A DNA stretch of 64,000 nucleotides from Podospora pseudoanserina (GCF_035222485.1 NC_085921.1:806001-870000), one strand, 5' to 3'. Shown: positions 23,216-36,200, numbered from the stretch's first letter. Made by a program: numbers and translations. Notes: a model not told the origin generated them from the sequence alone.

Positions 23216-24361
23216 ATGTACGGCCAATCCGTACACTGGCGCTCGACGCTCAACCACGATGCAGAGGGGGACAAAGACAACCGAGACGAAGGCAGGGCGC
23301 CCCGACAAGACTATGGGCACCACCAGGATGAAGACGAGCAGCAGGAGGAAGTCGAATTTGCCAGTCGAATTGAAGAGTGGAGGAAACAACGAACTCAACG
23401 CCAGCACCGAGATCATCAGCACAATGGACAGCGTTATCGGAGACATAGGGAGAAATCGCGCCAAGCCTCATCGTCACCACAGCCGGCCGATTCACCATCA
23501 CCCGAACCGTTACCTGGGAACGCATCACCCCCAGGACGATCAACCGTCGACAGGTTGGCCCGCAAGCTGAGCAAGCAAAACTTGCAACACAGCAACCGTG
23601 TAAATGCACAGTCGTCAATGCCAATGGCCCCTTCGCCATTGCAATCGATGCCTCCTGTCGTGCCTGAGACGCCATCCATCGCCGCAGAGACGTTTACAAC
23701 GCCCTTTCCTGCACATGTGGAGGTGGATCAACAATATCAACAACCCACATCGTCTCAGCCACCTACTATTTTACCAGATACAGCTGCTGAAAAGCCCGAG
23801 GATAAACGACTCGACTTTAAGGAGCTTCGTCGACATGCCAGCGCGCGTGCACTGCAGGCTCGCCTACAGGCCATGATTGACAACGAAACGCAGTGCAATG
23901 TACGCAGCGAGCCTATGCCACCACCGCCGCCGCCGCCGCCTGCAGCGACCATCCCAAGACCGTGGTTGGCACCTCCTGTGGGTGAACCCGTCATCATCGA
24001 AGTTGACCCAGACTGTGCCATGCCCAATTGGGACAACAGCTTGGAGGTGGACGAAAACGACACCAGTGATATTGCGCTTGACGGTTTGGTGTCATCTGCA
24101 CGCCACGCACATGCTCCCAGCGGTGTTAGAAAGCAATCGATTGGGGGTGTCGCTCTCCGGTACCGGTTGTCCGTCGACGCAGCGCTTCGCTGCCAAAACG
24201 TGGTCAGAAACCGCCCCAGAATGCGAAAGAGGGACAAGTCGCGCCACGGAAGCACCGTCTCCTCTGCCATGACGTCGGCCATCTCTTCACCTGTTGTTGG
24301 GCCCACCATACCCTCATCCTCTTCCATGCCGCCACCACCACCACCCTACACTCAACCCTAG
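23216..24361 (+). CDS. Hypothetical protein, disordered, polyproline
   Basis: Single exon of 381 residues starting MYGQSVHWRSTLNHD. The first 110 residues are very charged and rich in Asp, Glu, Gln, His and Arg. Around residues 200-222 a short helical, charged block (DFKELRRHASARALQARL) could be a coiled coil or a binding segment; an eight-Pro run follows. The region VGEPVIIEVDPDCAMPNWDNSLEVDE looks the most ordered. A basic patch near 340-355 is followed by a Ser-rich tail ending in another proline run. No known domain recognised; the function is unknown. Third-position use is balanced and protein-like throughout, which supports a real gene. Confidence 0.65.
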   Translation: MYGQSVHWRSTLNHDAEGDKDNRDEGRAPRQDYGHHQDEDEQQEEVEFASRIEEWRKQRTQRQHRDHQHNGQRYRRHREKSRQASSSPQPADSPSPEPLPGNASPPGRSTVDRLARKLSKQNLQHSNRVNAQSSMPMAPSPLQSMPPVVPETPSIAAETFTTPFPAHVEVDQQYQQPTSSQPPTILPDTAAEKPEDKRLDFKELRRHASARALQARLQAMIDNETQCNVRSEPMPPPPPPPPAATIPRPWLAPPVGEPVIIEVDPDCAMPNWDNSLEVDENDTSDIALDGLVSSARHAHAPSGVRKQSIGGVALRYRLSVDAALRCQNVVRNRPRMRKRDKSRHGSTVSSAMTSAISSPVVGPTIPSSSSMPPPPPPYTQP

Positions 24362-25897
24362 AAGGGTCCGTTCTTGTTGTACATTTTGGTTTTGATATTC
24401 AACATATATGGATATATGATACCCCAGCCGATCGATCCCATCTCACCACTTACGAATCGGCGGCTGCTCATTACAGTGTTTTTATCTTTTCTTCACTTTC
24501 TGGGTGTTTCAACAGGAGTTCGAGCGATGATCCAAGGCTTCGGCGTCAGGGGTTCTCAGGAGAGAAGCATGTGTAGCTTGTCTTTGTTGGTTTTTTGTGG
24601 TTTTTTTTTTTTGTTGCATATATCGAGGAGTTTGGGCATTCTTTTTTGGCTTATGGGGGCAGAACTTTGGGGAATACCCACACCACCATTTTATAGGGGC
24701 GTTGCAAAACATTTTAGACACATGGACGTGCCAAAAGGGCTATTGAGCACTATTATCTTGTTTAGCCGGCGCAGTCTCTACACACAAAGACCTTTTTTTT
24801 CCTGTGTTATTTTTATTATTTTTTTAAGCTGTGCTATGGGAGCACATTCAAGGCTTTTTTGGCATAGTGCGGGAAGAATGGGGAGGGGGTCATGGTTGCA
24901 ACAATGTACGAGAAACAAACTGATTAGAGTTTTTTTGGACACACGGCAATGCATCACCATTCATTGTTGACGGGGAGCTCGCTCCTTGTCATCTTTTATT
25001 TCTTGGCCACACTGTTTTCTTTCACAAATGGATCTCGTCAGTGATTATGTTTGCCTTGGATGTGGATGTATAGATCGTGGCAAGGGAGGAGTCATTGGTC
25101 AGTGTCTCCAGTTCACTTTTTGGCTTGAACTTTTGGTTTTACATACTTCTACAGGTAGAGTTCGGGGAACTTTCCGACAAGATGTTCGAAACCAGCGACA
25201 ACAGAGGTGCCAGCTGGGATGGTGCTATTGTATCGGGGCTTCTCGGGTGAATGACAATCGCTTGCACATATCACCCGCGGGGGTATCTTAGCATTCCAGT
25301 CAGAGCCGATGCCTTTGTTGCGTGCTGAGAAGCTACCGCACAGTATGCTCGCTAGTGGTCTTCAAAGACAAGGAATTCGGGAGTAAGCCTTTGTTTTGTT
25401 GGTAAGCTTGCCCACAGCTCTCCACCTCACTGGACGAGACGCCACTGATGAGGCGTCAAGGGGGGTGCCTCGAGACGGCCAGAACCCAAGTCCACCACGA
25501 GATCGAGTGGGTGTGATGCGCCTGGAATGGATCACCGTGTCGAAGCAACCCACCCATTCCTCGGCAGGACAGGGGCCTCTTCTGATATGAGACCCTCAAG
25601 TACAAATGTGTTGAACACCCCCATCCCACCCCTGAACGCTTCCATACCTTGTGTTGCCGTGGCAGGTTGGCTTGGTTTGTTGATTTTTCTGCCGCTCAAC
25701 CCCTACACCAACACCAGCACACAACAGACGCCTTTTTTTCTTTCTCTTTCTTTGCCCCCAATATGGCATACTGGAACAGTCAAACACTCGTTACCAGAAG
25801 ACACACACCGCACAGCACCAGCACCAGAGCTCCATAGCAGCAGGACCTACGGCGCCGACTCGACCAGACTGCGATTCGCTACCGACCACGACAAACA
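24362..25897. other. Intergenic, no gene seen
   Basis: 3' UTR of the preceding gene, T-rich to about 25000, and the presumed wetA promoter from about 25300. No supported gene or RNA. Confidence 0.5.
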
Positions 25898-28050
25898 ATG
25901 GCTGGCGTCGAGGGCGTGGCTTTCGTGACTGGCGGCCTACCCCTCGCGGGGAACAAACAAAGCGGCAGCTTCTACAGTCATGACATGGACGAGGCAGGAT
26001 CGACCGATTTCTTTGACCAATTTGTCATGCTCGATGGCTCCGACTCGGAAACTACCGCAGAAGGAGGCGGCGGCCTCGGCCAGTTTTGCGGCGCTTCTGG
26101 CCTGCCCATGTCGCCACGGCTCTTGTCCATCGAACCATCACTGTCGATGCCCATCGCCGCCGAGACTGGCTCAGTCAGCGGGCGGGCGGCTGGGACTCAC
26201 GGGAACTTCGGGCCACCGGGAGCCATCCACGGCAACGTCAATGGCCACAGTTTGCCTGCCGGTGGCTGGCAGGGTGCCGTCAACTCCCCTATCATTGCCC
26301 ATCCTCGTCAGTTTCACCAGCAACAGGCACAGCGACTTCAACGATCGACGACCAATATTGGGAACCTCAAGATCAAACCGGATACCGAGGTTGACGGCCT
26401 AACCTATACCACCAGCGGGTTTGGAGAAGCTCTCGGTGGAGGAACTGTGTCAGACTCGGAGCTTCTCAAGCTCGAGGGGCTGTCGATGCGCGCGACAAAA
26501 GTCGAAGTGCCTCAGCCAGCCGCTTCTGTTCCTCCCTCGCCCACTCCTCTGGCAAGCAGTCCCAAGAAGACTAGTCGCCTAGGGGCTTTCTGTTCGAGAT
26601 TCCGCAGCAAAGCGGCTTCCACACTTCAGGGCAAGTCAAAACAGCAACATATGGAGATCAAGCAAGAATCCATTTCGACTCCCGTCATTTCTTCTGCCCA
26701 GATGGGAGGAGGGACAGCAAAGCCTCGGCCAGGTCGACCAAGACCTGTCAATCTGAATCTCACCAAATCACAACTACCCCTTTCTCCACCACTGACCGGT
26801 GCGGTGCCTACCTCATCGCAGCCACAGACCATCAGTGGTGATAAACTGATGAATGGCAGCAACAACAACAATAATAATATGAATTTCGTTAACGGTTTCA
26901 TCGACGACCCTTTTCTAACCGGCCAATTCCTGAGAGGGGGACAATTCGCCGCTCCATTACCAATGAACAACAACAGCAACAACATGCCCCATACGCCACT
27001 GCAAACCCCCCTGATCGATAGCATCCCAGCCTCCTGGCAACTCCCCGTCACATCCCCAGGCTTCGTGTTGTCTCCCAATGGCGAAATCAACACCAACTGG
27101 TGGGACACAACCAGCATCGACGCAATGGACACCGACCCGATAACCAACCTTTTCCCTCCCACCACCTCCTCCACCACCACCAACCCCCGTGACGCCTCCC
27201 TCAATTTGGCTATGCACTTCCCCCAAACTCCTTCGAGTACCCCCCCGGAGCAGAAGACTTTTCCGTCTCCCAAAACCTAATGCTTCACATGCCCCAACCC
27301 CGCGGGCCCAACTCTGCAGTCCTCCACCCTCAGTACCGCGCCCAGATGCAACAGCAACAATCATCATCCTCCTCCTCCTCCTCCTCCCGGCGTCCCAAAC
27401 CCCGCGCCCCTTCTTCAGGAGCCCGCCACCACCACTATACCACCTCCGGCCCGGGCATGTCCCCAAGGAAAACTCGCACCGTCGTCTCCGGCTCGTCAAC
27501 AACCCCCTCCCCAACAACAACAACCACCACCTCCTCTTCCAAACCTATCCCCACTGGCGGTAGATCACACCGGAGATCAACAAGCATGACCACCCTCCCC
27601 TCAGGCACCCTCCTCGACCCCCCTTCTACTTCCCAATCATCCTCCGCCGCAATAAGAAAACGCCGCTCCTGGACCGGCCGTCGGGTCTCGCATTCCTCAT
27701 CGCAGATTAACCTCCATTCTCTCGCCTCTCCTTCCCAATCGTCGCGAGGACATAAATCCACGCGCCGGACAGCGTCGTGTTCGTCGCTTGCGGCACTGGC
27801 TGGTATGGGTGGTGTGGAGCATAATGGTGGTGGAGGGGGGTCATTTGTGAACTACACGCCGAACGACAAGCAGCTCCTCATGACAGGGGTCGCGCCGAGC
27901 GGGAGCAGCAAGACAAAGTTGCGCAGAGAGAAGGAGGCGAAGGAGAAGGCGAGAGAGTTTAAAGAGCGGTTGGCGAGGGCGGTGGAGGCGGCGGGGGGGG
28001 ATTTGAAACGGTTGGAGGAGGTGGAGGAGGGGTTGACTTTGGGGGTGTAA
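25898..28050 (+). CDS. wetA: Developmental regulator WetA, with an apparent frameshift
   Basis: WetA controls spore wall maturation in the BrlA-AbaA-WetA conidiation pathway (family knowledge). The N-terminus has DFFDQFVMLDGSD near residue 28. The C-terminal signature, SFVNYTPNDKQLLMTGVAPS followed by GSSKTKLRREKEAKEK and a short coiled segment, is the conserved WetA end. The two halves lie in different frames: the first is open from 25898 to a stop at 27278-27280, and the second is open from 27193 to 28050. The likely crossover is within a run of five C at 27220-27224, where one extra C would give LNLAMHFPPNSFEYPP. No splice pair found restores the frame. This is either a real disruption or a one-base sequence error. 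Length without the break is about 717 residues. The coding strand is C-rich before about 27780 and G-rich after. Confidence 0.8.
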
Positions 28051-28966
28051 AACCGAGGGGGTAATCAAGGCTGACAGCCGGCCGAGAGTTATTTTCTTTA
28101 ACTTTGATTTCAAAGGGCGTTTTGAATGGCCGGGATGTTCTCTTGGATATGGGGTTTCTTGTTATTCTTTTTTGTTATGGGTATGTTTGTTCACGGTTAA
28201 CAGTTTTTATTGATATCAGAGAGCCCTTTCGCTTCATTTTGGTGGAATTTTGGGACACACACACACACACACACAACAAAACAAAACAAAACAAAACAAA
28301 ACAAAACAAAACAAAACAAAACAAAACAAAACAAAACAAAACAAAACAAAACAAAACAAAACAAACCACAGCAATGACAGACTAAGAAAGAGAAGAGAAA
28401 CTACGAGACAGAAAAGACACTCCTTGTATTATTTTAACAGTTGGGATAGTTTCTTTATTTGAGACCAAATTCAACCTATTTACCGCTAACACAACTGAGC
28501 TTCATGAGTGGGATTTACTGCACTTTTTACACATTGGTTGTGTAACATAACAAACCCTTGGACGGTGCATTGCATTTTCATGTTTTCTAGACTTTGAGAA
28601 AAAAAAAAAGAAAAAAAAACTTTGAAGACTTTGGTGTTTGAAACAGGTTTCCAAGACCTTGATAGTCAGTCCTTCAAGACGTTGAGTCAAGCAATGAGGG
28701 GTACCAGACGTTAAGATAAAAGACAATCCATAACACCAGAAAATAAAGTGCTTGGCCTGGAGACAGATAACTACATCAATGTCAGTGGAAGCTTACATGT
28801 CTTCATTTGCAGTGGTGAAACATTATGGCGGCATTATTGTGTAAGCAAGCAATATCCATGACAGACGACATCACCTGCTACCAAACTCCCAACCCATTCT
28901 TACAAAAGCAACGTAGCACATAAAATCCAATCATCAAACCCACCCCCCTCCCCCCCCCCCGCCACG
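28051..28966. other. Intergenic between convergent wetA and acyltransferase genes
   Basis: Holds the two 3' UTRs and a microsatellite. No gene recognised. Confidence 0.5.
28255..28366. repeat. Compound microsatellite (AC)10 then (AAAAC)18
   Basis: A perfect dinucleotide run at 28255-28274 passes directly into about 18 nearly perfect copies of a five-base AAAAC unit up to 28366. It lies about 200 bp past the wetA stop, probably within or just after its 3' UTR. Confidence 0.95.
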
Positions 28967-30634
28967 TCACTCCTTGACAGAACACACCCCTTCCACCCAT
29001 CTCGCGAACCTCACGACCGGGGCATCCACCCCCCTCCAGAATATATCCGACACCCAGATCACCGCCGGGACAATGACCAGAGCCGCCAGACCAAAGCCCA
29101 GGTCATACCTCCCCTCCGTCTCCACCCCCGTGATCCTTGTCCAGACAAACCTCTCAACAGCATACCCAAACGTATGCAACACCGGCCCGTGCATCAAGTA
29201 CATCGCATAGCTAATCCGTCCCAGATACTGCACCGGTCCCCAGGCAAAAAACCCCTGCCACCCCTTACACCTCCCCACAGCCATCACAAACAACCCCGCC
29301 CCGAGGCTCTGATAGTACCTATACCTCTCCTCCTCCTCCCACCACCCCGGTATCATGTTCGTAAGCGTCACCCACCCAGGCGTCCTCTCGCTCCCCACAT
29401 CAGGCTGGCTCATGAACCACAACCCCACCAGACTCACCACCACCCACCCCCACCCCCCTCCTTGCTTTCTCTTCCTGTCCTTGCTCCACACATCCCGCTC
29501 CGCCAACCCCATCCCCCACAAGAAAAGCACCACCTCCCACCTCCCGCTCCCAAAACAATACCCCACCACCCCTCCCCCCACAAGCCACCGCCTCACCCCC
29601 CTCTTCACCCTCGCCGTCCCGACGAGCACCAAAAACAAAATCATGCTAGCCCTAAACTCGACAGGTATAGTCCAGAGGTGAACATCCATCCTCGTCAGCC
29701 CGCCCGCCACCTCCCAATCCCAGACATGCACAAACTCCCCCACCCCCTTTCCCCAGTCCAGCATCTGCTCTGCCGTCGAGTTCAGCGCCTCATAGTGGGT
29801 CTCTTGAACATTCCGAACGTAGACCTCATCGTGCGCAAAGTCACACATGGCGGTGTAGGCACCCATCCGGGTGAGGATGACGATGAAGAAAGCGGAGATC
29901 GCCGGCGGGAGGAACAGGCGGAGGCAGCGCCGGAAGATGAGGCTCGATAGGGCGGTGGAGAAGGCCGAGCAGTTTTGGGAGGCGAGGAGGGTGAGGGGCT
30001 TGAGGGATAGAGCGTAGCCCGAGATGACGAAAAACACGGCCACCATCGGGGGGCCGGAGTACAAAAGGCGGATGAAGGGGAGCTTGAAAGGGTGGAGGTG
30101 GTCTGGTGTGTAGGGGTTGGGGGGGAGGGAGGTGGTGGTGGTGGTGCTGCTGTGGAAGGGGGATTCGTTGTAGGGGCCGGAGGAGGATGCATTGTGGAAG
30201 TCACCGTCGCTGTCGTCGAGGGAGGGAGGTGGGGGGACATACCCGTACCCGGTGGCGATGGTGTAGCAGGTGTAGAGGTAGTGGCAGAAGAAGACAAATA
30301 AAGCGGCCAGGCCACGGATGCCGTCGAGGTAGGCGGTGGGAGACTTGGGGATTGGTGGGACGTAGCCTGGTTGAAGGAAGGAGGGTAGTAAGAAGATGAG
30401 GGTGCGTTTCAAAAGGGAGCGTGGTGGGCGGTGACAGGGAGGCAAGGGGGATGGTGGCGGGAGGGTGAAAAGGGGGTCGTGTGTTTCGAGGTAGGGGATG
30501 AACTTCTCTGTTTCGTCAAATGATGATGATGATGAGGAGGAGGATGAAGAGGATGAAGAGGAAGAAGAAGAAGAAGAAGAAGAAGAAGGGAGGCTGAGGG
30601 TTTCCTGGTATGTGAGGGGGGTGTATCCCGCCAT
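28967..30634 (-). CDS. Acyltransferase-3 family membrane protein
   Basis: Single exon, 555 residues. The acyltransferase-3 signature is present: YLDGIRGLAALFVFFCHYLY near residues 96-115 with the family's catalytic-type His, then GPPMVAVFFVISGYALS. About ten hydrophobic segments follow, among them FLPPAISAFFIVILTRMG, WTIPVEFRASMILFLVLVG and LGRISYAMYLMHGPVLHTFG, as in integral membrane O-acyltransferases that move acetyl or longer groups to sugars, lipids or secondary metabolites. The substrate cannot be told. A run of about 24 serines (residues about 15-38) comes from a GAA/GAT/GAG-type repeat on the plus strand. The start at 30634 (MAGYTPLTYQE) is preferred over an upstream in-frame ATG at 30913, which would add an unusual hydrophobic leader. 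Coding-strand skew switches near 29840. Confidence 0.85.
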   Translation of the reverse strand: MAGYTPLTYQETLSLPSSSSSSSSSSSSSSSSSSSSSSFDETEKFIPYLETHDPLFTLPPPSPLPPCHRPPRSLLKRTLIFLLPSFLQPGYVPPIPKSPTAYLDGIRGLAALFVFFCHYLYTCYTIATGYGYVPPPPSLDDSDGDFHNASSSGPYNESPFHSSTTTTTSLPPNPYTPDHLHPFKLPFIRLLYSGPPMVAVFFVISGYALSLKPLTLLASQNCSAFSTALSSLIFRRCLRLFLPPAISAFFIVILTRMGAYTAMCDFAHDEVYVRNVQETHYEALNSTAEQMLDWGKGVGEFVHVWDWEVAGGLTRMDVHLWTIPVEFRASMILFLVLVGTARVKRGVRRWLVGGGVVGYCFGSGRWEVVLFLWGMGLAERDVWSKDRKRKQGGGWGWVVVSLVGLWFMSQPDVGSERTPGWVTLTNMIPGWWEEEERYRYYQSLGAGLFVMAVGRCKGWQGFFAWGPVQYLGRISYAMYLMHGPVLHTFGYAVERFVWTRITGVETEGRYDLGFGLAALVIVPAVIWVSDIFWRGVDAPVVRFARWVEGVCSVKE

Positions 30635-31686
30635 GATTTGCTTGTTGTTTCCGGTCAGGGGAAAAACGGGTACAGGACCCAGACGGCACCGAGTATTTGA
30701 CCAGCCGGCTGAGGATGGTTTGCGATTCGAAAATGAAGAAGAGATAATCACGGCTCTAACTGACAAGAGAACGAAACACAGAAGGAAAATAAATGAGAGG
30801 AAGAACAGAAGACATTGAGATGATATGAACCTACAGAAATAACCCAACCTCTTGCCATGCCGAGAGAAAAGGGGGCTAACCAAGACGAAACGGTGGCTAG
30901 CATCTAGCGTCAACTCTCCATGGTCACCAACAGTCGTACCCTTCCGCCGGTTATTTTCGGTTCCTGGCGTTTCATCCGAGATATCTGCAGCACAAGGCTA
31001 GAGTCTCTACATGAGGGGGTATGTTGACTGATGTTCATGATGAGGTCTTGATTCGCCCAACATCATGCCAGCAAAACCACACACAATGGATGGTCCTTGG
31101 GGGATCAAACAGGTCCATCATGAAAGGAAGCATAGTGCTCGCTTGTGGGGATAAGACCGATTGCTATCCAATATCAGCCAGTCAGGTCAAGTCAAGTCTC
31201 TCAGGCAACAAGAGCGAGGACGAAATAAGGTTTACCAATCCAGGGGGCCATGGGCCTGAACGTTGAACCAAGCATTCGGGTCGCCCCACCGTTGTTCCCC
31301 GGACCCCCACATCCCGATCTCCCCTTCTCCTCTTGTTCCACTGCCGCCGAGTGCCGCTCGATCCAGAGCCTGGAGAACAGAGCCGGGCATTCCGAGGTAT
31401 GCCCTCAAAAGTCCGAACTGTGTCTGTGGGTCCCCTGTATCCATCAGTATCCATCAGCAACAGTCAAGACGCAGAGAAGAGATATGAATAACATTGTCGG
31501 TGCGCCTGCAGCAAGAGGCGCGTCTAGGATCAGTCGTGCTGCTCCAAACATAGTACCTACGCAACTCCTGGAGAAACTACTTTTTGGTTTAACGTCACAG
31601 CTATGAAAACTCCCGGCTCTAATCCATGTGCTCCCAAAACGCCCAGACTCCGTGCCCGCTCCTGTGTGTATCATTCTGACACCCGC
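30635..31686. other. Intergenic, no firm gene
   Basis: Promoter of the acyltransferase gene and 3' side of hem2. A 70-codon minus-strand frame at 31232-31444 has protein-like composition but no domain; see findings. Confidence 0.5.
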
Positions 31687-32904
<1,218 letters not shown>

Positions 32905-33973
32905 ATTGGACGATGGCAACAGCAATGTGTGGCAAAGTTGGAGGAGTTGAAAAAGAGTGTAAGCGGGCGACCGATCAAAGAGTGACGTGAGTCAATCAAG
33001 TGTTCTCGGCCGTAGTTGAAGGAATTCTCGAACTGAAACGTATTCTCTCAGGACCACCGCCGATTGAGCCGTCAGGGGCCGTGCCGCACGAGGAGAGAGA
33101 GCGAGGTCCGCCGCCGCGATGCGACAGTGATTGATGGCTGGATTTTTGGGGCGGGCTGGAAGGGTCTGGTGTTTCCTGACAGGCTCAACAGATTGGCAGT
33201 CGGTCGATCGGTAGGTCAGGGCAGCATTCGGAGTGGGAGGAAGAAAGGCACAATCTGTATATAAATGAGAAGAAAATGTCGCCTCCGGAAATCTGGGCCC
33301 GAGGCGGGATCAAGGACAGCGAACGCCGAAGAAAGTTGCGTCTCTTCACAGGCAGGTGACAGCAAACCATTAGGCGTGCGATGCCCCAATCTGGTTTCGT
33401 GCACTCTCGACTCTCGGCCTCGGGAATTGGCGGGGTTGCTCCACCCCCGGTCTTCTTCCGCTGCCTTTCGCCAATCAGCGCACAAAGATTTCAAACATTC
33501 GGCTGGCCCCACTCCGCTGAGAAAATCGCCATGGTCTCAACGTCCAACACTTTTTTTGTGTCGTCGGCCACTCCAGGACCTCCTCGGCTTGTGAGGGAGA
33601 TGCAATGATGCTCAGATCTTACACTACAGCCGCTGATCAATGAATTGAAAGGATGAACTCTTGATTTTAACCAAGTAAACTTCGCCGTACCTGCACTACC
33701 TTCTTGAAGTCTCCATAACACATCTGAAATGTCAACATCACAGATAAACCAGGGCCAGAGCGAGTTCATAATATCAAGTATGTATCGTCGTGTGAAATAA
33801 AAACATCCAACCCCAATTATTACATAACAGACATTGGTATCATATAGAAGAGTAAACCCCCCATCCACCACTTCCTCTCCTCTCGCCTTCCGCTCTCACA
33901 TCATCGACTCATTACTCCTTCTCACCACTCTCCCCTCTACACCAGTGTTAATCATCAGGACATCCTCGGACCC
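32905..33973. other. hem2 promoter region; no gene seen
   Basis: About 1.07 kb between hem2 and the 3' end of the SUR7/PalI gene, both minus strand. Contains the CCAAT boxes listed separately. Open frames are short and overlapping. Confidence 0.5.
33426..33475 (-). promoter_or_regulatory. Two opposed CCAAT boxes upstream of hem2
   Basis: ATTGG at 33426-33430 (CCAAT on the hem2 strand) and CCAATCAG at 33471-33478 on the other strand, 520-570 bp before the hem2 start. In Aspergillus the CCAAT-binding complex with HapX represses heme synthesis genes under iron starvation. A similar role here is inferred, not shown. Confidence 0.3.
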
Positions 33974-34885
33974 TTAGAACCATCTCCGCCTCCTGGGCGC
34001 AACAGGAGTCCCATAATCAGTAGCCGGCACCTCCCCCTTCACAGCCCTCTTCCTCTCCCTCCTCTTATGAATCCTTCCACTGCAGCAGCTGAAGAAAACA
34101 ACAACAGCACCGACCAAGCTCAACACCGCAGCCGCGAGCGTCATCCAGGCAGCATTATCATAGTAAACCCTCTCCACCTGCAACCCCAAGCTATCCTCAT
34201 CGTCACTATCCCACCCATTGCTCAGATTGCTCCTCACAATGCCAAACAGGACAAAGTCAATGATGCAGGTCACAGCCGTGATGATAAAGGCCAAGACAGC
34301 AACAAGAGACGCCAGCAGCGACCCAACCATACCCGCGCCCAGCGCAAGGATAAAAGCGATAAAGTTGAAGGCCGCGGCGATGGGGTGGAGGACCATGGCC
34401 TTTGTGAGCGCGCGCGAGGTGCGCACCGAGTTGTCAGAGTAGAACTCGCCAAAGGTCTGCTCGGGGGAGAAGTTGGGGTTGCCCGACTGTCCACGGTTGG
34501 GGCCGACGAGGCCCTGGATGATGCCGAGGGGGGAGTACCCGAGGCGGCGGGGGCATTGGCCTCTGTTTTTCACTCGTCATTTAGCATCATGGGGTGAGCG
34601 GTGGAGTGAAGAGAGGAGGTCAACTTACCCAAAGACATCATTCAAACAATACCCAAAAACACCAAACGTAACCGAGGGATCGTTTCCGTTCCGTCCACTC
34701 TCCCCATCAGCAAGATCGGGCAGGAAGTTGAACCCGCCATTGTTGGTCCCGCCGCCAGGGAGCTCGACCTTGAGGAGAGCGATAGATCTCACTACTGGGG
34801 CCGAGATGCAGGTGATGATCAGCAAGACGGTGGCTGAAAACAGCAAGAAGGTGCCAAAGTGGTGGATGAAGCCTGTCCGGGCCAT
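33974..34885 (-). CDS. SUR7/PalI family four-helix membrane protein
   Basis: Exons 34885-34629 and 34562-33974, joined over a 66-bp intron, give 281 residues. The pattern is that of SUR7/PalI: a first helix (FGTFLLFSATVLLIITCISA), an extracellular loop holding FGVFGYCLNDVFG and the PRRLGYSP motif, then three more helices (FNFIAFILALGAGMVGSLL, VLAFIITAVTCIIDFVLFG, LAAAVLSLVGAVVVFFSCC) and a very basic cytosolic tail ending RRRRWF. Family members act in eisosomes, plasma membrane organisation or ambient pH sensing (PalI/Rim9). This one is shorter than typical PalI, so the exact role is open. The Cys-containing loop motif is present. Confidence 0.82.
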
Positions 34886-36000
34886 CTTGAAGAGCCTGAC
34901 TGTTGTAGGACAAACGTATAAACGTATCAAAATCACCGGATGATGAGAAGAAAGGGAAATTCATCCACCATCCAGAGCAGCTGGAATGTCTTTCTTGTAT
35001 TTGTCCCATAAGGCCCACACCCTGAAACATGGAAACCCACCAGCCCAGCAAGGAACACTCAACCACATTCACACCTAATGAAGGCCGACGTCATCAGCCT
35101 GCCCAGCCCTTCTCAGCCATGCCGCATCGCGGGAAATCGGCAAGGGGCCTCACCCATCGGCCTGACCAACCAGAAAAGCCCAGTATGTTCTCTTCTGTGT
35201 GTCTGAGAATCTGTGGAGGAGCGTGATTGGCGATCGGGCTGATGACGTAGCAGGAATCCGGGGCTGTGTCACATTGGGCTTGGCAAAGCACTTATGAACT
35301 GCTTGGCGGGCAAGGAAGCGGGCGGCCCTGTTTTTGGGCGGGATGTCATCTGGTTTTTTTGTGATTTTTTTTTTTTGGATGAGGTGGTTGGTAAAAGAGG
35401 TGAGATCATGTTTGATGAAAGAGTTGGCAGTGGGAGGTGGCATCGGGAAGGCGTTGAAGATGACAAAGGGACTTTGCATGTATGGTATGCAGGGACTACC
35501 TACATACACCTAAGATCCCATCGTCAACATTGATGGTTGCTCAAAGAGCGATGAGATGATGGGAGAACCAATCAGACATTTTGGTGTACACCTCTGTAAG
35601 AGATCGCTAGCGTCATATCTAGGTGGTGGACTGCTGGCCACCGCAGTGATCTGATGCCACGCGTCTTTGTACTATATTCTCTTCAGCTGAAGAGAACAGC
35701 CACATTTGTGGGTTTATATCTCGTAATTTCAGCTTTTAGCCAATTACTTTGAAGGCCTGGACTAGCTCCAAAAGTCATGATGGCCTACATACAGATGTCA
35801 AACAGTTCTCATATACGTGTCTAGCTGCAGATCCCCTGTAAAGACAGCTATGTTGTCGACAGAGGGACAGGCACACTAACATCAGCTTATCCGAGGGACC
35901 CTTGAAAGGTGATAAAACATCCTAGAGATCGTGTCATTGTTTCCAGTGTGTCAAAAGTGAAAATTCCGTTCGTGAAAGAAACATGGTTTCAACACTTCCT

Positions 36001-36200
36001 AACCTTTCCATGCCGTCTATCCAAGCTTTTAAACATCTTTTATCCCAGCATTTAAAGTCTATTGGAAGCTCGGGTTTGATTGATAACACTCAGTTTTTTG
36101 AGACTACAAGACTATCTATCCTAGCTTTGCTGTTATGGCCCATCCCAGTTTCAAATGTCATCTCCTCGAGCTTGTTGTACCACCTACCCCAGCTCTATGT
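36001..36200. repeat. Diverged copies of the CCCAGCTTTT-type repeat
   Basis: Units such as ATCCAAGCTTTTAAACATC, TATCCCAGCATTTAAAGTC and CATCCCAGTTTCAAATGTC resemble the 22-bp repeat at 5437-5600. Spacing is less regular here. Judged by eye only. Confidence 0.45.

Noticed and set aside
29174-29950. 258-codon plus-strand frame rich in Pro and His
   Set aside because: Antisense to the acyltransferase in its G-rich 3' half; caused by the strand skew.
30635-30913. Upstream in-frame ATG extending the acyltransferase by 93 residues
   Set aside because: It would put a hydrophobic, Phe/Leu-rich leader ahead of the normal start MAGYTPLTYQE; judged a 5' UTR frame.
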